DNA from: UBA6244 sp965140775
GTDB lineage: Bacteria > Bacteroidota > Bacteroidia > Bacteroidales > F082
Direction: 5' to 3'
Length of the DNA stretch: 64,000 nucleotides
Assembly (NCBI GenBank): GCA_965140775.1
Contig: OZ223471.1
Location: 1,860,001 to 1,924,000, forward strand
Positions within the stretch are counted from its first letter, which is position 1, and every line of letters starts with the position of its first letter. Below the pieces are notes generated by a model that was given only the letters and a program-made list of their open reading frames with translations, was not told the origin of the DNA and did no database searches. Position numbers and translations under genes: made by a program. This document shows positions 27,013 to 36,291 of this stretch, piece after piece.

Positions 27013-27171
27013 CTATGGTCTTTTGTGGCCTACCCTCGACAGATAACGTTCTTTGGCATCCACCGGGTCTGCATCGTTGGGGATATAAATTTTGGTCCGG
27101 TGATCAATTACCACCACTTGCAATTGCGACAAATCAGGTGAAGTAAAAGCTACCTGTTTTTTTTCGTACAT
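27013..27171 (-). CDS. Small protein of unknown function (52 aa)
   Basis: A 52-aa frame beginning MYEKKQVAFTSPDLSQLQVV, with a compact predicted beta-hairpin part (QVVVIDHRTKIYIP) and a basic C-terminus (RYLSRVGHKRP). An in-frame Met 13 codons upstream exists, but MYEKK is preferred for its spacing to upstream sequence. The main support is the intrinsic terminator placed 47 nt downstream. I do not recognise the family. Sitting alone between a kinase and a cold-shock gene, it has no informative neighbours. Confidence 0.5.
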   Translation of the reverse strand: MYEKKQVAFTSPDLSQLQVVVIDHRTKIYIPNDADPVDAKERYLSRVGHKRP

Positions 27172-27649
27172 GAAATTTACCTTTCTGTTAAATGGTTTTT
27201 TCCGACACAAGTCGTGTCCGGATGCTTATAGCGGATCGGACAACAATTTCGGATATTGGTGGTAAGATACAACTTTAATTTGGAAAAATGTAAAGAAAAT
27301 GAAAATAATTTTGAAAATTTAACAAAAAACAGCGTACAAATTGTTTTGAAATCAACTATTGATCGTGTATTTGACCGAAATCATCTGTTTTTAACGAATA
27401 AAATTAATTTTGTTAAAAAAATAGTTATGGACTATTTATGTAATCATAAACAACTATATTGCAGTTTATAGATGTAAGTATCAATGGTTTGAGGTAGAAA
27501 TAAATTTGTAAAAACACAATTTGCAATTAAAAATTTGAAAATTTTAAAAGAATACAGGTCATTTTTTCACTAAAAATTTCATTTAAATAATTAAAATTCA
27601 ATAATATCAATTAATTGTAGTATCTTTGCAGCTCATAAATTTTATAACA
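27172..27649. other. AT-rich intergenic leader before cspA-like gene
   Basis: 478 bp, very AT-rich with many A/T runs and no supported gene. It contains the promoter of the cold-shock gene at its right end. No riboswitch fold or repeat stands out by eye. Confidence 0.6.
27621..27628 (+). promoter_or_regulatory. -7 box of the cold-shock gene
   Basis: TATCTTTG matches TAnnTTTG and lies 21 bp before the ATG at 27650. The transcript would have only a short leader of about 15 nt. No clear -33 TTG. Confidence 0.55.
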
Positions 27650-27841
27650 ATGAATAAAGGAACAGTCAAATTTTTTAATGACACAAAAGGATTCGGTTTC
27701 ATCAAAGATGCCGATTCATCAAAAGAGTATTTTGTACATTCTAACGGATTAAAAGACATGATCAGCGAGAATGATGAAGTTACATTCGATTTAGAAGAAG
27801 GAAGAAAAGGATTAAATGCAGTTAATGTTAGACTAGCATAG
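27650..27841 (+). CDS. Cold-shock domain protein (CspA family)
   Basis: 63 aa beginning MNKGTVKFFNDTKGFGFIKD. The RNP-1 motif (KGFGFI) and RNP-2-like motif (YFVHSNGL) of the single-strand nucleic-acid-binding OB fold are intact, and the length fits CspA proteins (about 63-70 aa). It binds RNA or ssDNA and typically melts RNA structure at low temperature. The in-frame Met eight codons upstream is rejected because the CspA fold begins at MNKGTVKFF. It is flanked by its own promoter and an intrinsic terminator, so it is monocistronic. Confidence 0.95.
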   Translation: MNKGTVKFFNDTKGFGFIKDADSSKEYFVHSNGLKDMISENDEVTFDLEEGRKGLNAVNVRLA

Positions 27842-27870
27842 TTTATATAGCACACATTTAAGATTTGAAG

Positions 27871-27897
27871 AGGCTGCCTGAAAAGGTGGCCTTTTTT
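27871..27897 (+). terminator. Intrinsic terminator of the cold-shock gene
   Basis: AGGCTGCC / GGTGGCCT form an 8-bp stem (two G-U pairs) with loop TGAAAA, followed by TTTTTT. It starts 29 nt after the stop. Confidence 0.8.
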
Positions 27898-27933
27898 GTT
27901 TGTACGAAAATTCCGGGGGCAAGGGGATTGAGT

Positions 27934-28210
27934 GATCCATTAATCCACTGATCCATTGATCTATTAATCCATTGATCCATTGATACATTGATCCACTGAT
28001 CCAAAAAAAAACTCATCCCGCTTCAAGCGTCCACGCTTGAAGTACAATTCTATTCATGTTTCTGGAAAACATGCCCTCGACTCAAGTCGAAGGGCAATCG
28101 AAGGTGTCTTTACCTTGATACACTAAATTTTTCTTCCTTCAGATCTATTGATCCACTGATCCACTGATCCATTAATCCATTGATCCATTGAACCATTGAT
28201 CCATTGATCC
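27934..28210. repeat. Two octanucleotide arrays around a palindrome cluster
   Basis: Two arrays of a degenerate 8-bp unit (ATCCAYTG) run at 27934-28002 and 28142-28210. Each ends in a run of A's. Between them sit CTTCAAGCG-TCCA-CGCTTGAAG (28021-28042, perfect) and the near-palindrome CCCTCGACTCAAGTCGAAGGG (about 28072-28092). There is no gene in 27842-28221. Confidence 0.8.
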
Positions 28211-28221
28211 AAAAAAAACAC

Positions 28222-28329
28222 CTACTTCCTCTCAGCCTTTTTGGCTGCCTTGGCGGCACGTTTTTCCTTTAGATTTTTCTGGGGTTCCTTTTTTTCGTTT
28301 TTCTGTTTACCTTCTTTTTCTTTTACCAT
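28222..28329 (-). CDS. Tiny lysine-rich protein (35 aa)
   Basis: ATG at 28329 opens a 35-codon frame: MVKEKEGKQKNEKKEPQKNL then KEKRAAKAAKKAERK. About half the residues are Lys, Glu or Arg, so it is highly charged, probably disordered or helical. It is too short for most gene finders. A nucleic-acid- or ribosome-associated role is possible but only guessed from charge. It sits just beside the second octamer array. I do not recognise the family, and a chance frame in A-rich DNA cannot be excluded. Confidence 0.42.
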   Translation of the reverse strand: MVKEKEGKQKNEKKEPQKNLKEKRAAKAAKKAERK

Positions 28330-28537
28330 GGCTGTTAATTTTAGTTTGTAAGTGTCAGTCCAATAGGGACTTCTTCTTGATTAGTTAAAAAAGATGAACG
28401 TGGTTGAGGGTAAACGGAAGGTGCTCTTTACAGCGGAGTCGTTTCGTGTATGACAACCATGTCATGCCACAAAGGTAAGCATAAGTTGATTGAGGAAATC
28501 TCCGATAGAAAAATAAAACTAACTGATGGGTTCCCGG

Positions 28538-29032
28538 CTACAAATAGTTCATCATGGCCGACAGGAAGATAATCGTCACGCCAAAGAGAAACGACAGAGC
28601 ACCGGTTAGTTTTTGTTTTTTTCTGATGGCCACCAGTTCAGGAGAAGGTCCCTTGGAGGCAAGTCTGGCCACGCCTGGCGACAGAATCTCGAAAGAATAT
28701 ATCGCCAGCAAGGCAAGCAAAGCCACGAAAACATGTTTGATGAAACCCACAATTTCCCAGTTGTTGTCGAAATTGATGATGGCTACGTAATATTCGCTGG
28801 CAATCTTCATGGGGATGCCCGTAATAAAAAGAATGAGCAATGAGCTGTACACAATGATGCGTACTTTTTTTAACATGATGCCCATAAACCTGCCGGTAGT
28901 GGCCGGATCCAATGTTTTGCCAACCGTAGGCAATACCACCAGAAAGTTGAAGAATATGCCGCCAATCCAGGCAATGGTAGCCATTAAATGTAAAAAATCG
29001 AGTGGAATTTGAAGGTAAGGCGAATGAATCAT
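28538..29032 (-). CDS. CopD-like four-helix membrane protein
   Basis: 164 aa with four transmembrane helices. The first helix carries LHLMATIAWIGGIFFN and later helices IVYSSLLILFITGIPM, GFIKHVFVALLALLAIY and LSFLFGVTIIFLSAMM. The pattern of a His-x-x-x..WIGG helix is typical of CopD/DUF2269-type proteins, some of which bind haem or copper in the membrane. It has no cleavable signal peptide. It stands alone, with repeats on one side and the tiny lysine-rich gene on the other. The role is unknown. Confidence 0.7.
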   Translation of the reverse strand: MIHSPYLQIPLDFLHLMATIAWIGGIFFNFLVVLPTVGKTLDPATTGRFMGIMLKKVRIIVYSSLLILFITGIPMKIASEYYVAIINFDNNWEIVGFIKHVFVALLALLAIYSFEILSPGVARLASKGPSPELVAIRKKQKLTGALSFLFGVTIIFLSAMMNYL

Positions 29033-29383
29033 ATCTGCATTTTTAAAGAACCCGAAAATACAAAACTATCCTTTAGTACAACTATGTTATAGCTCACATT
29101 TCAAAAGCAGAATGAATGCCATATATGATTGAAAATCCAACTCACATCAAGATTGAAAGCAGGGTTAGGGCTCATTAGGTTAAAGTTGGAAAGCGAATAA
29201 TGCTGATGAAATAGATACCCCGGATTTTGAATCCTCTGGACCAAGGATGTCGTGGATACTCATCTATACTTATATACTTAGATCATCCCGCTTCAAGCTC
29301 CGGATTTGAAGGAAAACATAGTGCAAGATGGTTGAAGTTCAGGCCATTGACAAATGTTAATTGGATTTAAACTGAATCCTAAG
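29033..29383. other. Intergenic, no gene seen
   Basis: 351 bp without a supportable gene. It contains a variant of the motif seen near 28014 (TCATCCCGCTTCAAGC at about 29284, followed by an inverted TTGAAG), so it belongs to the same repeat-rich non-coding zone. Confidence 0.6.
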
Positions 29384-30990
29384 GATTCCCATGTTTAAAG
29401 GAGTGGAAGTATGTATTGTTCGACCCCGATGGGGTCGCATAATTTCTTGTGCCAATTCTATCTATAAACATTTGATCCCTTCGGGATATGAATATCAACA
29501 TTGCAGCCGACGCTGAAAAAACCAAAATACTGATTCCATGAACACCTGAACCCGTAGTCCACTCCCAAAAGAATAGAAACAAATTTTTTACCACAGAGTT
29601 TCACAAAGTTTAACACAGAGTTTCACAGAGTTTTTTTTTGTTGGGTTTATGCAAAGCTTTGCTTATGAATAATTTACACTTTCTCTACAAGATGGTTTTT
29701 TTGTCGTCTGCCGGTTCAAATAACCAGCTAATGAATGAACGATATTTCGCATTGGCTTAATTGAATTTATCAAGGAATATTTGTATCAATGGATTTACCA
29801 GAATCTGAAGGATTCCCATGTTTATAGCAATGGAAGAATGTGTTTGTCCGACCCCGATGGGGTCGTATAATTTCTTGTGCCAATTCTATCTATAAACATA
29901 TGATCCCTTCGGGATATGAATATCAACATTGCAGCCGACGCTGAAAAAACCAAAATACTGATCCCATGAACACCTGAACCCGTAGTCCACTCCCAAAAGA
30001 ATAGAAACAAATTTTTTACCACAGAGTTTCACAGAGTTTAACACAGAGTTTCACAGAGTTTTTTTTTGTTGGGTTTATGCAAAGCTTTGCTTATGAATAA
30101 TTTACACTTTCTCTACAAGATGATTTTTTTGTAGTCTGCCGGTTCAAATAACCAGCTAATGAATGAACGATTTTCACATTGGCTTAATTGAATTTATCAA
30201 GGAATACTTGTATCAATGGATTTACCAGAATCTGAAGGATTCCCATGTTTATAGCAATGGAAGTATGTATTGTTCGACCCCGTCGGGGTCGCATAATTTC
30301 TTGTGCCAATAGTATCTATAAACATATGATCCCTTCGGGATATCAATATCAACATTGCAGCCGACGCTGAAAAAACCAAAATACTGATCCCATGAACACC
30401 TGAACCCGTAGTCCACTACGAAAAGTATAGAAACAAATTTTTTACCACAGAGTTTCACAGAGTTTACCACAGAGTTTCACAGAGTTTTTTTTGTTGGGTT
30501 TATGCAAAGCTTTGCTTATGAATAATTTACACTTTCTCTACAAGATGGTTTTTTTGTCGTCTGCCGGTTCAAATAACCAGCTAATGAATGAACGATATTT
30601 CGCATTGGCTTAATTGAATTTATCAAGGAATATTTGTATCAATGGATTTACCAGAATCCGAAGAATTCCCATGTTTATAGCAATGGAAGAATGTGTTTGT
30701 TCGACCCCGTCGGGGTCGCATAATTTCTTGTACCAATTCTATCTATAAACCTATAATCACTTCGGGATATGAAGAACAGCAATACACCGGAAACAGATAA
30801 AAGTATAATATTGACTCCATAAACTTTGAGCATTGTCCGAAAAGTATAGAAACAAATTTTTTACCACAGAGTTTCACAGAGTTTCACAGAGTTTCACAGA
30901 GATTTTTTTGACTTGTTTATACAAAGCGCTGTTCATCAATAATATGTATCTCCGGCATTCGTTGGTCAAATGGTACTCGAAGCATTTTTA
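29384..30990. repeat. Tandem array of ~427-bp units (three close copies, one diverged)
   Basis: Units begin at GATTCCCATG at 29384, 29811, 30238 and (as AATTCCCATG) 30664, giving periods of 427, 427 and 426 bp. Each unit carries a CGACCCC..GGGGTCG hairpin, a GATCCCTTCGGGAT-type hairpin about 45 bp later, iterated CACAGAGTTT decamers ending in a T run, and GCAAAGCTTTGC (perfect palindrome). Units 1-3 are about 95% alike; unit 4 diverges after the first 110 bp. A minus-strand frame of about 70 codons recurs in units 1 and 2 but shifts in unit 3, so it is not treated as a gene. Confidence 0.9.
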
Positions 30991-31040
30991 AAATACTTTT
31001 TATTGCATGAACAACTTCTCGAAGCCGACTCAGCTCATAA

Positions 31041-31125
31041 ACCCTTGAACCCCTGAACCCTTGAACCCTTGAACCTTTGAACCTTTGAACCTTTGAACCT
31101 TTGAACCTTTGAACCCCTTGAACCC
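31041..31125. repeat. Octanucleotide array GAACCYTT
   Basis: About ten imperfect copies of the 8-bp unit GAACCCTT/GAACCTTT end 3 bp before the stop codon of the next minus-strand gene. It is similar in style to the ATCCAYTG arrays at 28 kb. Confidence 0.85.
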
Positions 31126-31128
31126 TAA

Positions 31129-32133
31129 TTATTTCCCATAAAAGATTTTACCCGTAATAAGCAATCCGGCGAAGGTGAAAACGGCAAAAATCAAACTGCT
31201 GAAGGCGATTTGCATGCCTCCGGAGAGAATATGTCCACTGGTGCATCCTCCCGCCATGCGGGCACCAAAAATTAAAATAAAACCGCCCGCAAATGCCCAA
31301 ATAATCCGTTTGGATGCAGCGTTTCCCTTGTGTTTTTCCCACTGACTGTAAATTAATTTCAATTTAAACTCTTTCTTAATCAATGATATAATCAATCCGG
31401 CCAAAAATGCCCCTGCCAGAAAAATCAATTCCCAGTGTCCGGGTTTTTGAATTTTGGAAAAATAGTCGTTTTGGGTGGTCGAGGTAATCACATCCCCAAC
31501 ATAGGGGAAAGTGGTGGAAGCTCCAATGGGTCGTCCGGTGAGCGAAGTTAGAAATACAATGGGATTTAGTATGGCTAAGCCAATGGCTGTGTATATCCAC
31601 TTTTTTCCTTTGACTTTATCTATTTTGTTCAACCAAAAGGCGACAGCAATAAACAAGAGCCCCAAAATGACGATTAGAATGTAAAAAAGTATTTGATTTT
31701 CAACAATCGACGATAAGGAAATCGTCCCCAGGTTGGGTCCGAGTGCCGGTGAGATGAATGGTAAAAGCAAAGTAAAAATCCATCCGCCAAGTATGCCTCC
31801 CACCACGCCAATCAAAGCATCCAGCGAACCTTCTCCCACCGAAATGGCCATGGTTCCCGGACAATAGCCCAATATGGCCATGCCCGTTCCGAAAATGAGC
31901 CCGCCAAAAACAATACCTCCCAAAATAAGTGGCTTAACGTGATATCCGGCAAATCCCAGACCGATTTCAATGTTTAAGATAATGACTCCGATACCGATGG
32001 CCAGCGCGATGGTTTTGGCAACAGTGAGGTTCTCTAATGTGGCCAATCCACTGATTACATTGAATTTATTCAAGCTTGCGTATTGCAGTAATGCACCAAA
32101 AATAAATCCTAAAATTAAAATAATCCATTCCAT
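31129..32133 (-). CDS. YeeE/YedE (TsuA-like) sulfur-compound membrane transporter
   Basis: 334 aa with about nine or ten transmembrane helices in two homologous halves. The conserved Cys motifs of the YeeE/YedE (DUF395) family are present in both halves: GYCPGT near residue 110 and GARMAGGCTSGH near residue 291. In the family these cysteines relay thiosulfate across the inner membrane. The protein likely imports thiosulfate or a related sulfur species. It is full length, with the GxxxG-rich helices and SVGEGSLDALIG loop typical of the family. Neighbours are unrelated, and no TusA-like partner is seen nearby. Confidence 0.88.
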   Translation of the reverse strand: MEWIILILGFIFGALLQYASLNKFNVISGLATLENLTVAKTIALAIGIGVIILNIEIGLGFAGYHVKPLILGGIVFGGLIFGTGMAILGYCPGTMAISVGEGSLDALIGVVGGILGGWIFTLLLPFISPALGPNLGTISLSSIVENQILFYILIVILGLLFIAVAFWLNKIDKVKGKKWIYTAIGLAILNPIVFLTSLTGRPIGASTTFPYVGDVITSTTQNDYFSKIQKPGHWELIFLAGAFLAGLIISLIKKEFKLKLIYSQWEKHKGNAASKRIIWAFAGGFILIFGARMAGGCTSGHILSGGMQIAFSSLIFAVFTFAGLLITGKIFYGK

Positions 32134-32216
32134 GTTGTTGTTGTTTAAGTACGATCGAAATATCGTCAGAGGTGTAGGCTATAACATCCCGGCGATGGAA
32201 AATTATATGGGCAAAA

Positions 32217-33227
32217 TTACATATGTTTTACATTTGTTTTACCGTAATGCCAGATTAATTTCAAGGTGTTGGAGAATTTTCCCATGTCACAAACCAGGTT
32301 TTTTTTGTGGTATTGCCCTAACACAAAGGTATCGTGTGTGTTTCGTTCGTTGCGCTGGAGGAAGTCGAGGGCCACAAATCCGCGGCTGATGATAAAACTG
32401 ATGAATCGGGCAAATTCTTTTTTGTTTCGGCTGGCAAATCTGGTTTGGTGAACCAATCGGAAGGTTTGGTTCATCAGTTGGGTATAGGTTTGCCGCAACT
32501 CGTTGATTTTTTTGGTTCGGGTAGCCAAGGTGTGAACACCATTTTTATCGTCCTTGTAGATGTCGAAGATGTCGTTTTCCAACTGACCAATGGCTCCCAG
32601 ATGGTATAACATGCTCTTTTCGCTGTCGTCAATATTTTCTTGAAAAACACCTCTGTAAAACAACAACGAAAGGCCTCCTTTATCGTAGGTAATTTGTTGA
32701 ATTTCTTCGTTGGAGATGGTCGAAAGCAGCTGTTTTCGGCTGTTAACCTGAGCGTTAAATACCAGCAGGGCGGTATCCTTCACCCGTTGAATGTCCGGTG
32801 AGTTTTGGAGTGCCACCCGGTAAAATTTAGCGAAAAGGCGTTCGTTGGCATTGTTGGCCAGTCGGTCTTCAGGGGTGTTCATGAGGTCCATGATATGTGC
32901 TTCCGACATGTTTTTTTCATCGAAAAAGTCGTCGAACAAGCCCGTTAATGCACCCAAATAGGTGATGGCGTAACGCTCTTTTTCCGACATGGCCCTGCCC
33001 CGCAGCATGCAAAAGCCTTCGCCCAGCAAAGCAGGAACGGCAAAGCCATAATAGCCGCGAATTTTTCTGAAATCCTTTTCCGACAAGGTGCTGTCGTTGT
33101 CTTGTTTACTCAATTCGATATCTACCAAAACGGTTTCTTTCAAAAAACGTTTTTGAAGTCTGGTGCTTCGAAGCAGTCTTCTGAATAGCAGGGGTAACCA
33201 AAATATGTTGCTTAAAAACGTTATCAT
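32217..33227 (-). CDS. Class I isoprenoid/terpenoid synthase-like enzyme
   Basis: 336 aa, all-helical. Asp-rich DDFFDE at residues 99-104 and NDIFDIYKD at 218-226 sit where class I terpene synthases and prenyltransferases bind Mg2+ and diphosphate. The intervening GGLSLLFYRGVFQ region also fits the fold. The likely reaction is ionisation of a prenyl diphosphate, but the product cannot be told. An N-terminal hydrophobic stretch (ITFLSNIFWLPLLF) may bring it to the membrane, as do FIWLP-like starts in squalene synthase relatives. There is no carotenoid or hopanoid cluster here; the next genes are an SDR protein and a permease. Confidence 0.7.
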   Translation of the reverse strand: MITFLSNIFWLPLLFRRLLRSTRLQKRFLKETVLVDIELSKQDNDSTLSEKDFRKIRGYYGFAVPALLGEGFCMLRGRAMSEKERYAITYLGALTGLFDDFFDEKNMSEAHIMDLMNTPEDRLANNANERLFAKFYRVALQNSPDIQRVKDTALLVFNAQVNSRKQLLSTISNEEIQQITYDKGGLSLLFYRGVFQENIDDSEKSMLYHLGAIGQLENDIFDIYKDDKNGVHTLATRTKKINELRQTYTQLMNQTFRLVHQTRFASRNKKEFARFISFIISRGFVALDFLQRNERNTHDTFVLGQYHKKNLVCDMGKFSNTLKLIWHYGKTNVKHM

Positions 33228-33450
33228 AGGAACCTTTGGCCAAATGAAGCAGATATATTCATTACGTTAAGAATGAGTAAATTACCTAGTTAATTATTCA
33301 GATGTTTTAAAAAAATGGGAGCTTTAATTTTATTCAATGCCAGAAGCGGTAAATGTATAAAAACTTTTTGAATGAAATATCCCCTTAAGGAGGTAGGCAT
33401 TTCTGGTATCCGCCTCTGTGCGATCGGGTAGCTTTGTTAGAACATCACTT

Positions 33451-34875
33451 CTACACCCCAGATTGACTGATTTTCCTAATCATCCCTCTGAAAATAATTC
33501 CATGAAACGGAAGAACGGCATACCAATACAACCGTCCGGGCAATCCCAATGGGCGGAAAGTGGCGGTTTGGGTTAGCTTGTTGTCTTTCATGTGGAATTC
33601 AAGCCATGCCTCTCCCGGAAGTTTCATTTCTGCAAACAGCAACAGCCGTCCTTCTTGTTTATTGGCGTATAAAACACGCCAGAAATCCAGGGCATCGCCG
33701 GCAAAAATGGCCTCGTCGTTGGTACGCCCCCTTCGCCGGCCAACACCTCCAACCATCTTATCTAAAAAACCCCTGGTTTGCCATAGCCAATTTCCATAAT
33801 ACCAGCCTGTTGAACCTCCGATTCGCCAAATCTTTTCAATGCTGGAGGTAGGGTCGGGGCATGTTATCTCCCTTTTGTCCATAAAGCAGCCATGAGTGGG
33901 AACTTCAATGAAATCAGAAATGTTGCGGTTCATTCCACTGCTCGCGTAAGCGTCTTTCCAGCTCGAGGCGATGTCGTGATTGACTATTTTGCTGAATGCC
34001 CGTTTCAATGATTCGCGGTAACTCAGAGGTTGAATGTTGAGCAATTCGTTCAGGTCGTTGTTTCTGCAAACCACCTCAATTTTCATGCTGTCAACCAAAG
34101 CGGTGGCCAGTTTGTAAGACGTGGAGGTGACAAAATACAGCCAGTAGGAGGAAAGGCGGGGTGTCATTACGGGAACAACAAAGATTTTTCGCTTGAGTTT
34201 TCTGACTTCGGCAAATTGAAGCAACATTTCTTTATATGAGAGGATATCAGGTCCGCCAATATCGAAATCGCGGTCGAAGGTGTTTGGGTTGAACATGGTT
34301 TGTGACAGGAAATTGATCACATCCGTTACCCCGATGGGTTGGCATTTGGTTTTTAGCCAAATGGGGGTAATCATCACGGGAAGTTTTTCAACCAAATCAC
34401 GAATGATTTCAAAGGAGGCGCTGCCCGAACCAATGATTATTCCGGCCCTCAGGGTAGTGAAATGATAGTTGCCTTTGCTGAGTTCTGTTTCTACGTTTTT
34501 CCGGGAGGCCAGGTGGTCGGACAATTCGGCTTCATTGACAATGCCACTCAGGTAAACCACATGCTTCACGGCAGTGCGTTCCATGGCATTTCTGAAATTA
34601 ATGGCTGATTGGTGCTCCAGTTGTTCGTATTGCGCTGACGCCGACATGGAATGTACCAGGTAGTAGGCTCCGTCGATGTCACTGGGGATTTTCTCCAGCG
34701 AGTCGTTGTCGAGCAGGTCCACTTCAATGATGTCAATGTACTGCAAAAGCGAATCAGGAGGGTGAAACCTTTTTTTGTCGCGAACACAACAGATAACCTG
34801 ATGTCCCGCTCCAACCAAGACAGGTAGCAATCGCTTTCCTATATATCCGGTGGCTCCGGTGAGTAGTATTTTCAT
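33451..34875 (-). CDS. NAD(P)-binding SDR-type protein with C-terminal DUF2867-like domain
   Basis: 474 aa. The N-terminal Rossmann fold of atypical short-chain dehydrogenase (NmrA/complex-I-assembly type) shows the glycine motif GATGYIGKRLLP (6-17) and VVYLSGI. The C-terminal 170 residues (HGCFMDKREI, WRIGGSTGWYYGNWLWQTRG, DALDFWRVL, GEAWLEFHM) match the DUF2867-type lipid-binding-like domain often fused to such proteins in Bacteroidota and actinobacteria. The substrate is unknown. It starts 36 nt downstream of the AI-2E family permease on the same strand, so cotranscription is likely. Confidence 0.82.
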   Translation of the reverse strand: MKILLTGATGYIGKRLLPVLVGAGHQVICCVRDKKRFHPPDSLLQYIDIIEVDLLDNDSLEKIPSDIDGAYYLVHSMSASAQYEQLEHQSAINFRNAMERTAVKHVVYLSGIVNEAELSDHLASRKNVETELSKGNYHFTTLRAGIIIGSGSASFEIIRDLVEKLPVMITPIWLKTKCQPIGVTDVINFLSQTMFNPNTFDRDFDIGGPDILSYKEMLLQFAEVRKLKRKIFVVPVMTPRLSSYWLYFVTSTSYKLATALVDSMKIEVVCRNNDLNELLNIQPLSYRESLKRAFSKIVNHDIASSWKDAYASSGMNRNISDFIEVPTHGCFMDKREITCPDPTSSIEKIWRIGGSTGWYYGNWLWQTRGFLDKMVGGVGRRRGRTNDEAIFAGDALDFWRVLYANKQEGRLLLFAEMKLPGEAWLEFHMKDNKLTQTATFRPLGLPGRLYWYAVLPFHGIIFRGMIRKISQSGV

Positions 34876-34911
34876 TTGTTTTTGGTTTAAATCTATGAAA
34901 ATTCGCGACCA

Positions 34912-36045
34912 TTATTTCATCACCTTCAGGTACGAGGGCAATACAAATCGTTTGAGATAAATGATGAGCAAACTGGTGATGGGCACCCCGATGAGCAAGC
35001 CGGGCCAGCCAAGTACATAGCTCCAAACACTAACGGCAAGAACCACGATTACCGGATTCATGCCAATATTTTTCTCCATGATCCACGGATTGAGCACCAG
35101 CTCTTCCACCAGACTGGCAAGTATAAACACGCCCGCAACAATACCAAAATAAAACAAAAAGGGTTCTGAGCTTTCGATGGAAAGCACCAGGCAGCCGATG
35201 GATAGCGGAATGAGTGCCAGATATTGCAGATAAGGAATGTATGACAGCACGATGATAATCACCATCACCACAATGAGTCCGGGCATTTGGAGGATGACGA
35301 AGGCCGTGAGATATATGAGCGACAACAGTAAAACAATTTTTGTGCGAAGTTTTAAATATCTCATGAAACTTTGGTTGAAGTCGTCCAGAACCACGTGGAG
35401 TTTCGACTCCACTTTGCCACCCAAATACTTTTTCCGGATACCCGTAAAATAATCAAGTTGATAGAGGATGAGAACAAAGTAGGCAAGGGTGGAAATAAAC
35501 ATGGCCATGAACCCGATGCCCTTTTTTTTCTCAGGTGTACTTTCTTCGCCACTTTGAAAAACCGAGAGCACTTGTTGGAATCCCGTTTTGATGGATTCCG
35601 TATCCAGTTGTGCGTAGTCCATTTGCTTCAATTGGTCGGTCAGTGAATCCGATTGATGGATCACGGAGTTTTTCAATGCGTCAAAATCGTAAATGCTTCC
35701 CACATATTCTTTCACCTTTTGCGCCGCCTTATCCAATTTGTACTGATTATTGGATGCCAAAACCGTAAAACTGTGGTTCAATCGCTTGAAATCGTGGTTG
35801 ATATATTGGGTTAAAAACACGGAAATCAGGATAAAAATGCCCACCATGGCGGCCAGAAAAAGGGTGGTGGCCAGGTTTTGGTTTTTCACCACTTTTTGTA
35901 TGCGCAAAATCACCGGATAGGCGGAAAAAGCCAGCAGCATCCCGAAAATAAAGGGCAACAAAATACCATACAGATAGTAAAAAACGGCGATGAATCCAAT
36001 AAAAAAAGCGGCCAGGATGAGTTCGTTTTGGTATTTCTTGATCAT
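34912..36045 (-). CDS. AI-2E family (PerM-like) transporter
   Basis: 377 aa with about eight transmembrane helices: two N-terminal hairpins (LAAFFIGFIAVFYYLYGILLP), a soluble insertion of about 110 residues, and a C-terminal bundle with the conserved LSYIPYLQYLALIP, ELVLNPWIMEKNIGMNPVIVVLAVSVW and LGWPGLLIGVPI motifs of the AI-2E/PerM family. The family name comes from one AI-2 exporter; other members exchange ions or protons, so the substrate is open. It precedes the SDR gene by 36 nt. Confidence 0.9.
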   Translation of the reverse strand: MIKKYQNELILAAFFIGFIAVFYYLYGILLPFIFGMLLAFSAYPVILRIQKVVKNQNLATTLFLAAMVGIFILISVFLTQYINHDFKRLNHSFTVLASNNQYKLDKAAQKVKEYVGSIYDFDALKNSVIHQSDSLTDQLKQMDYAQLDTESIKTGFQQVLSVFQSGEESTPEKKKGIGFMAMFISTLAYFVLILYQLDYFTGIRKKYLGGKVESKLHVVLDDFNQSFMRYLKLRTKIVLLLSLIYLTAFVILQMPGLIVVMVIIIVLSYIPYLQYLALIPLSIGCLVLSIESSEPFLFYFGIVAGVFILASLVEELVLNPWIMEKNIGMNPVIVVLAVSVWSYVLGWPGLLIGVPITSLLIIYLKRFVLPSYLKVMK

Positions 36046-36291
36046 GATTCCGGGGTGTTATTTATTTGAAATTTTTTCCCACAATGTCGAGGAGCACATT
36101 GCTATTGTTTCCAAAAATAAGAGATTCTTGCGAAAGGCAACAATTTTTTAAGGAAAACCAAATCTGTCGATTTGTTAGTGTTCAAATGCAATACATTGTT
36201 AAACCCAACTTCTTTATCTTGAGTCCTTAAAATCCGATGTAGAATCGATTTATCTGAGGTTTTCTAAGGTCAATTGCAAGATACCTTAGGA

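Noticed and set aside
29379..30470. Recurring ~70-codon minus-strand frame MVKNLFLFFWEW.. inside the 427-bp repeats
   Set aside because: Intact in units 1 and 2 only; unit 3 is frameshifted and unit 4 lacks it, so no coding constraint is visible.
27934..31125. CRISPR array in the repeat-rich zone
   Set aside because: Units are either 8 bp without spacers or 427 bp; there is no 25-40-bp repeat alternating with unique spacers and no cas gene.
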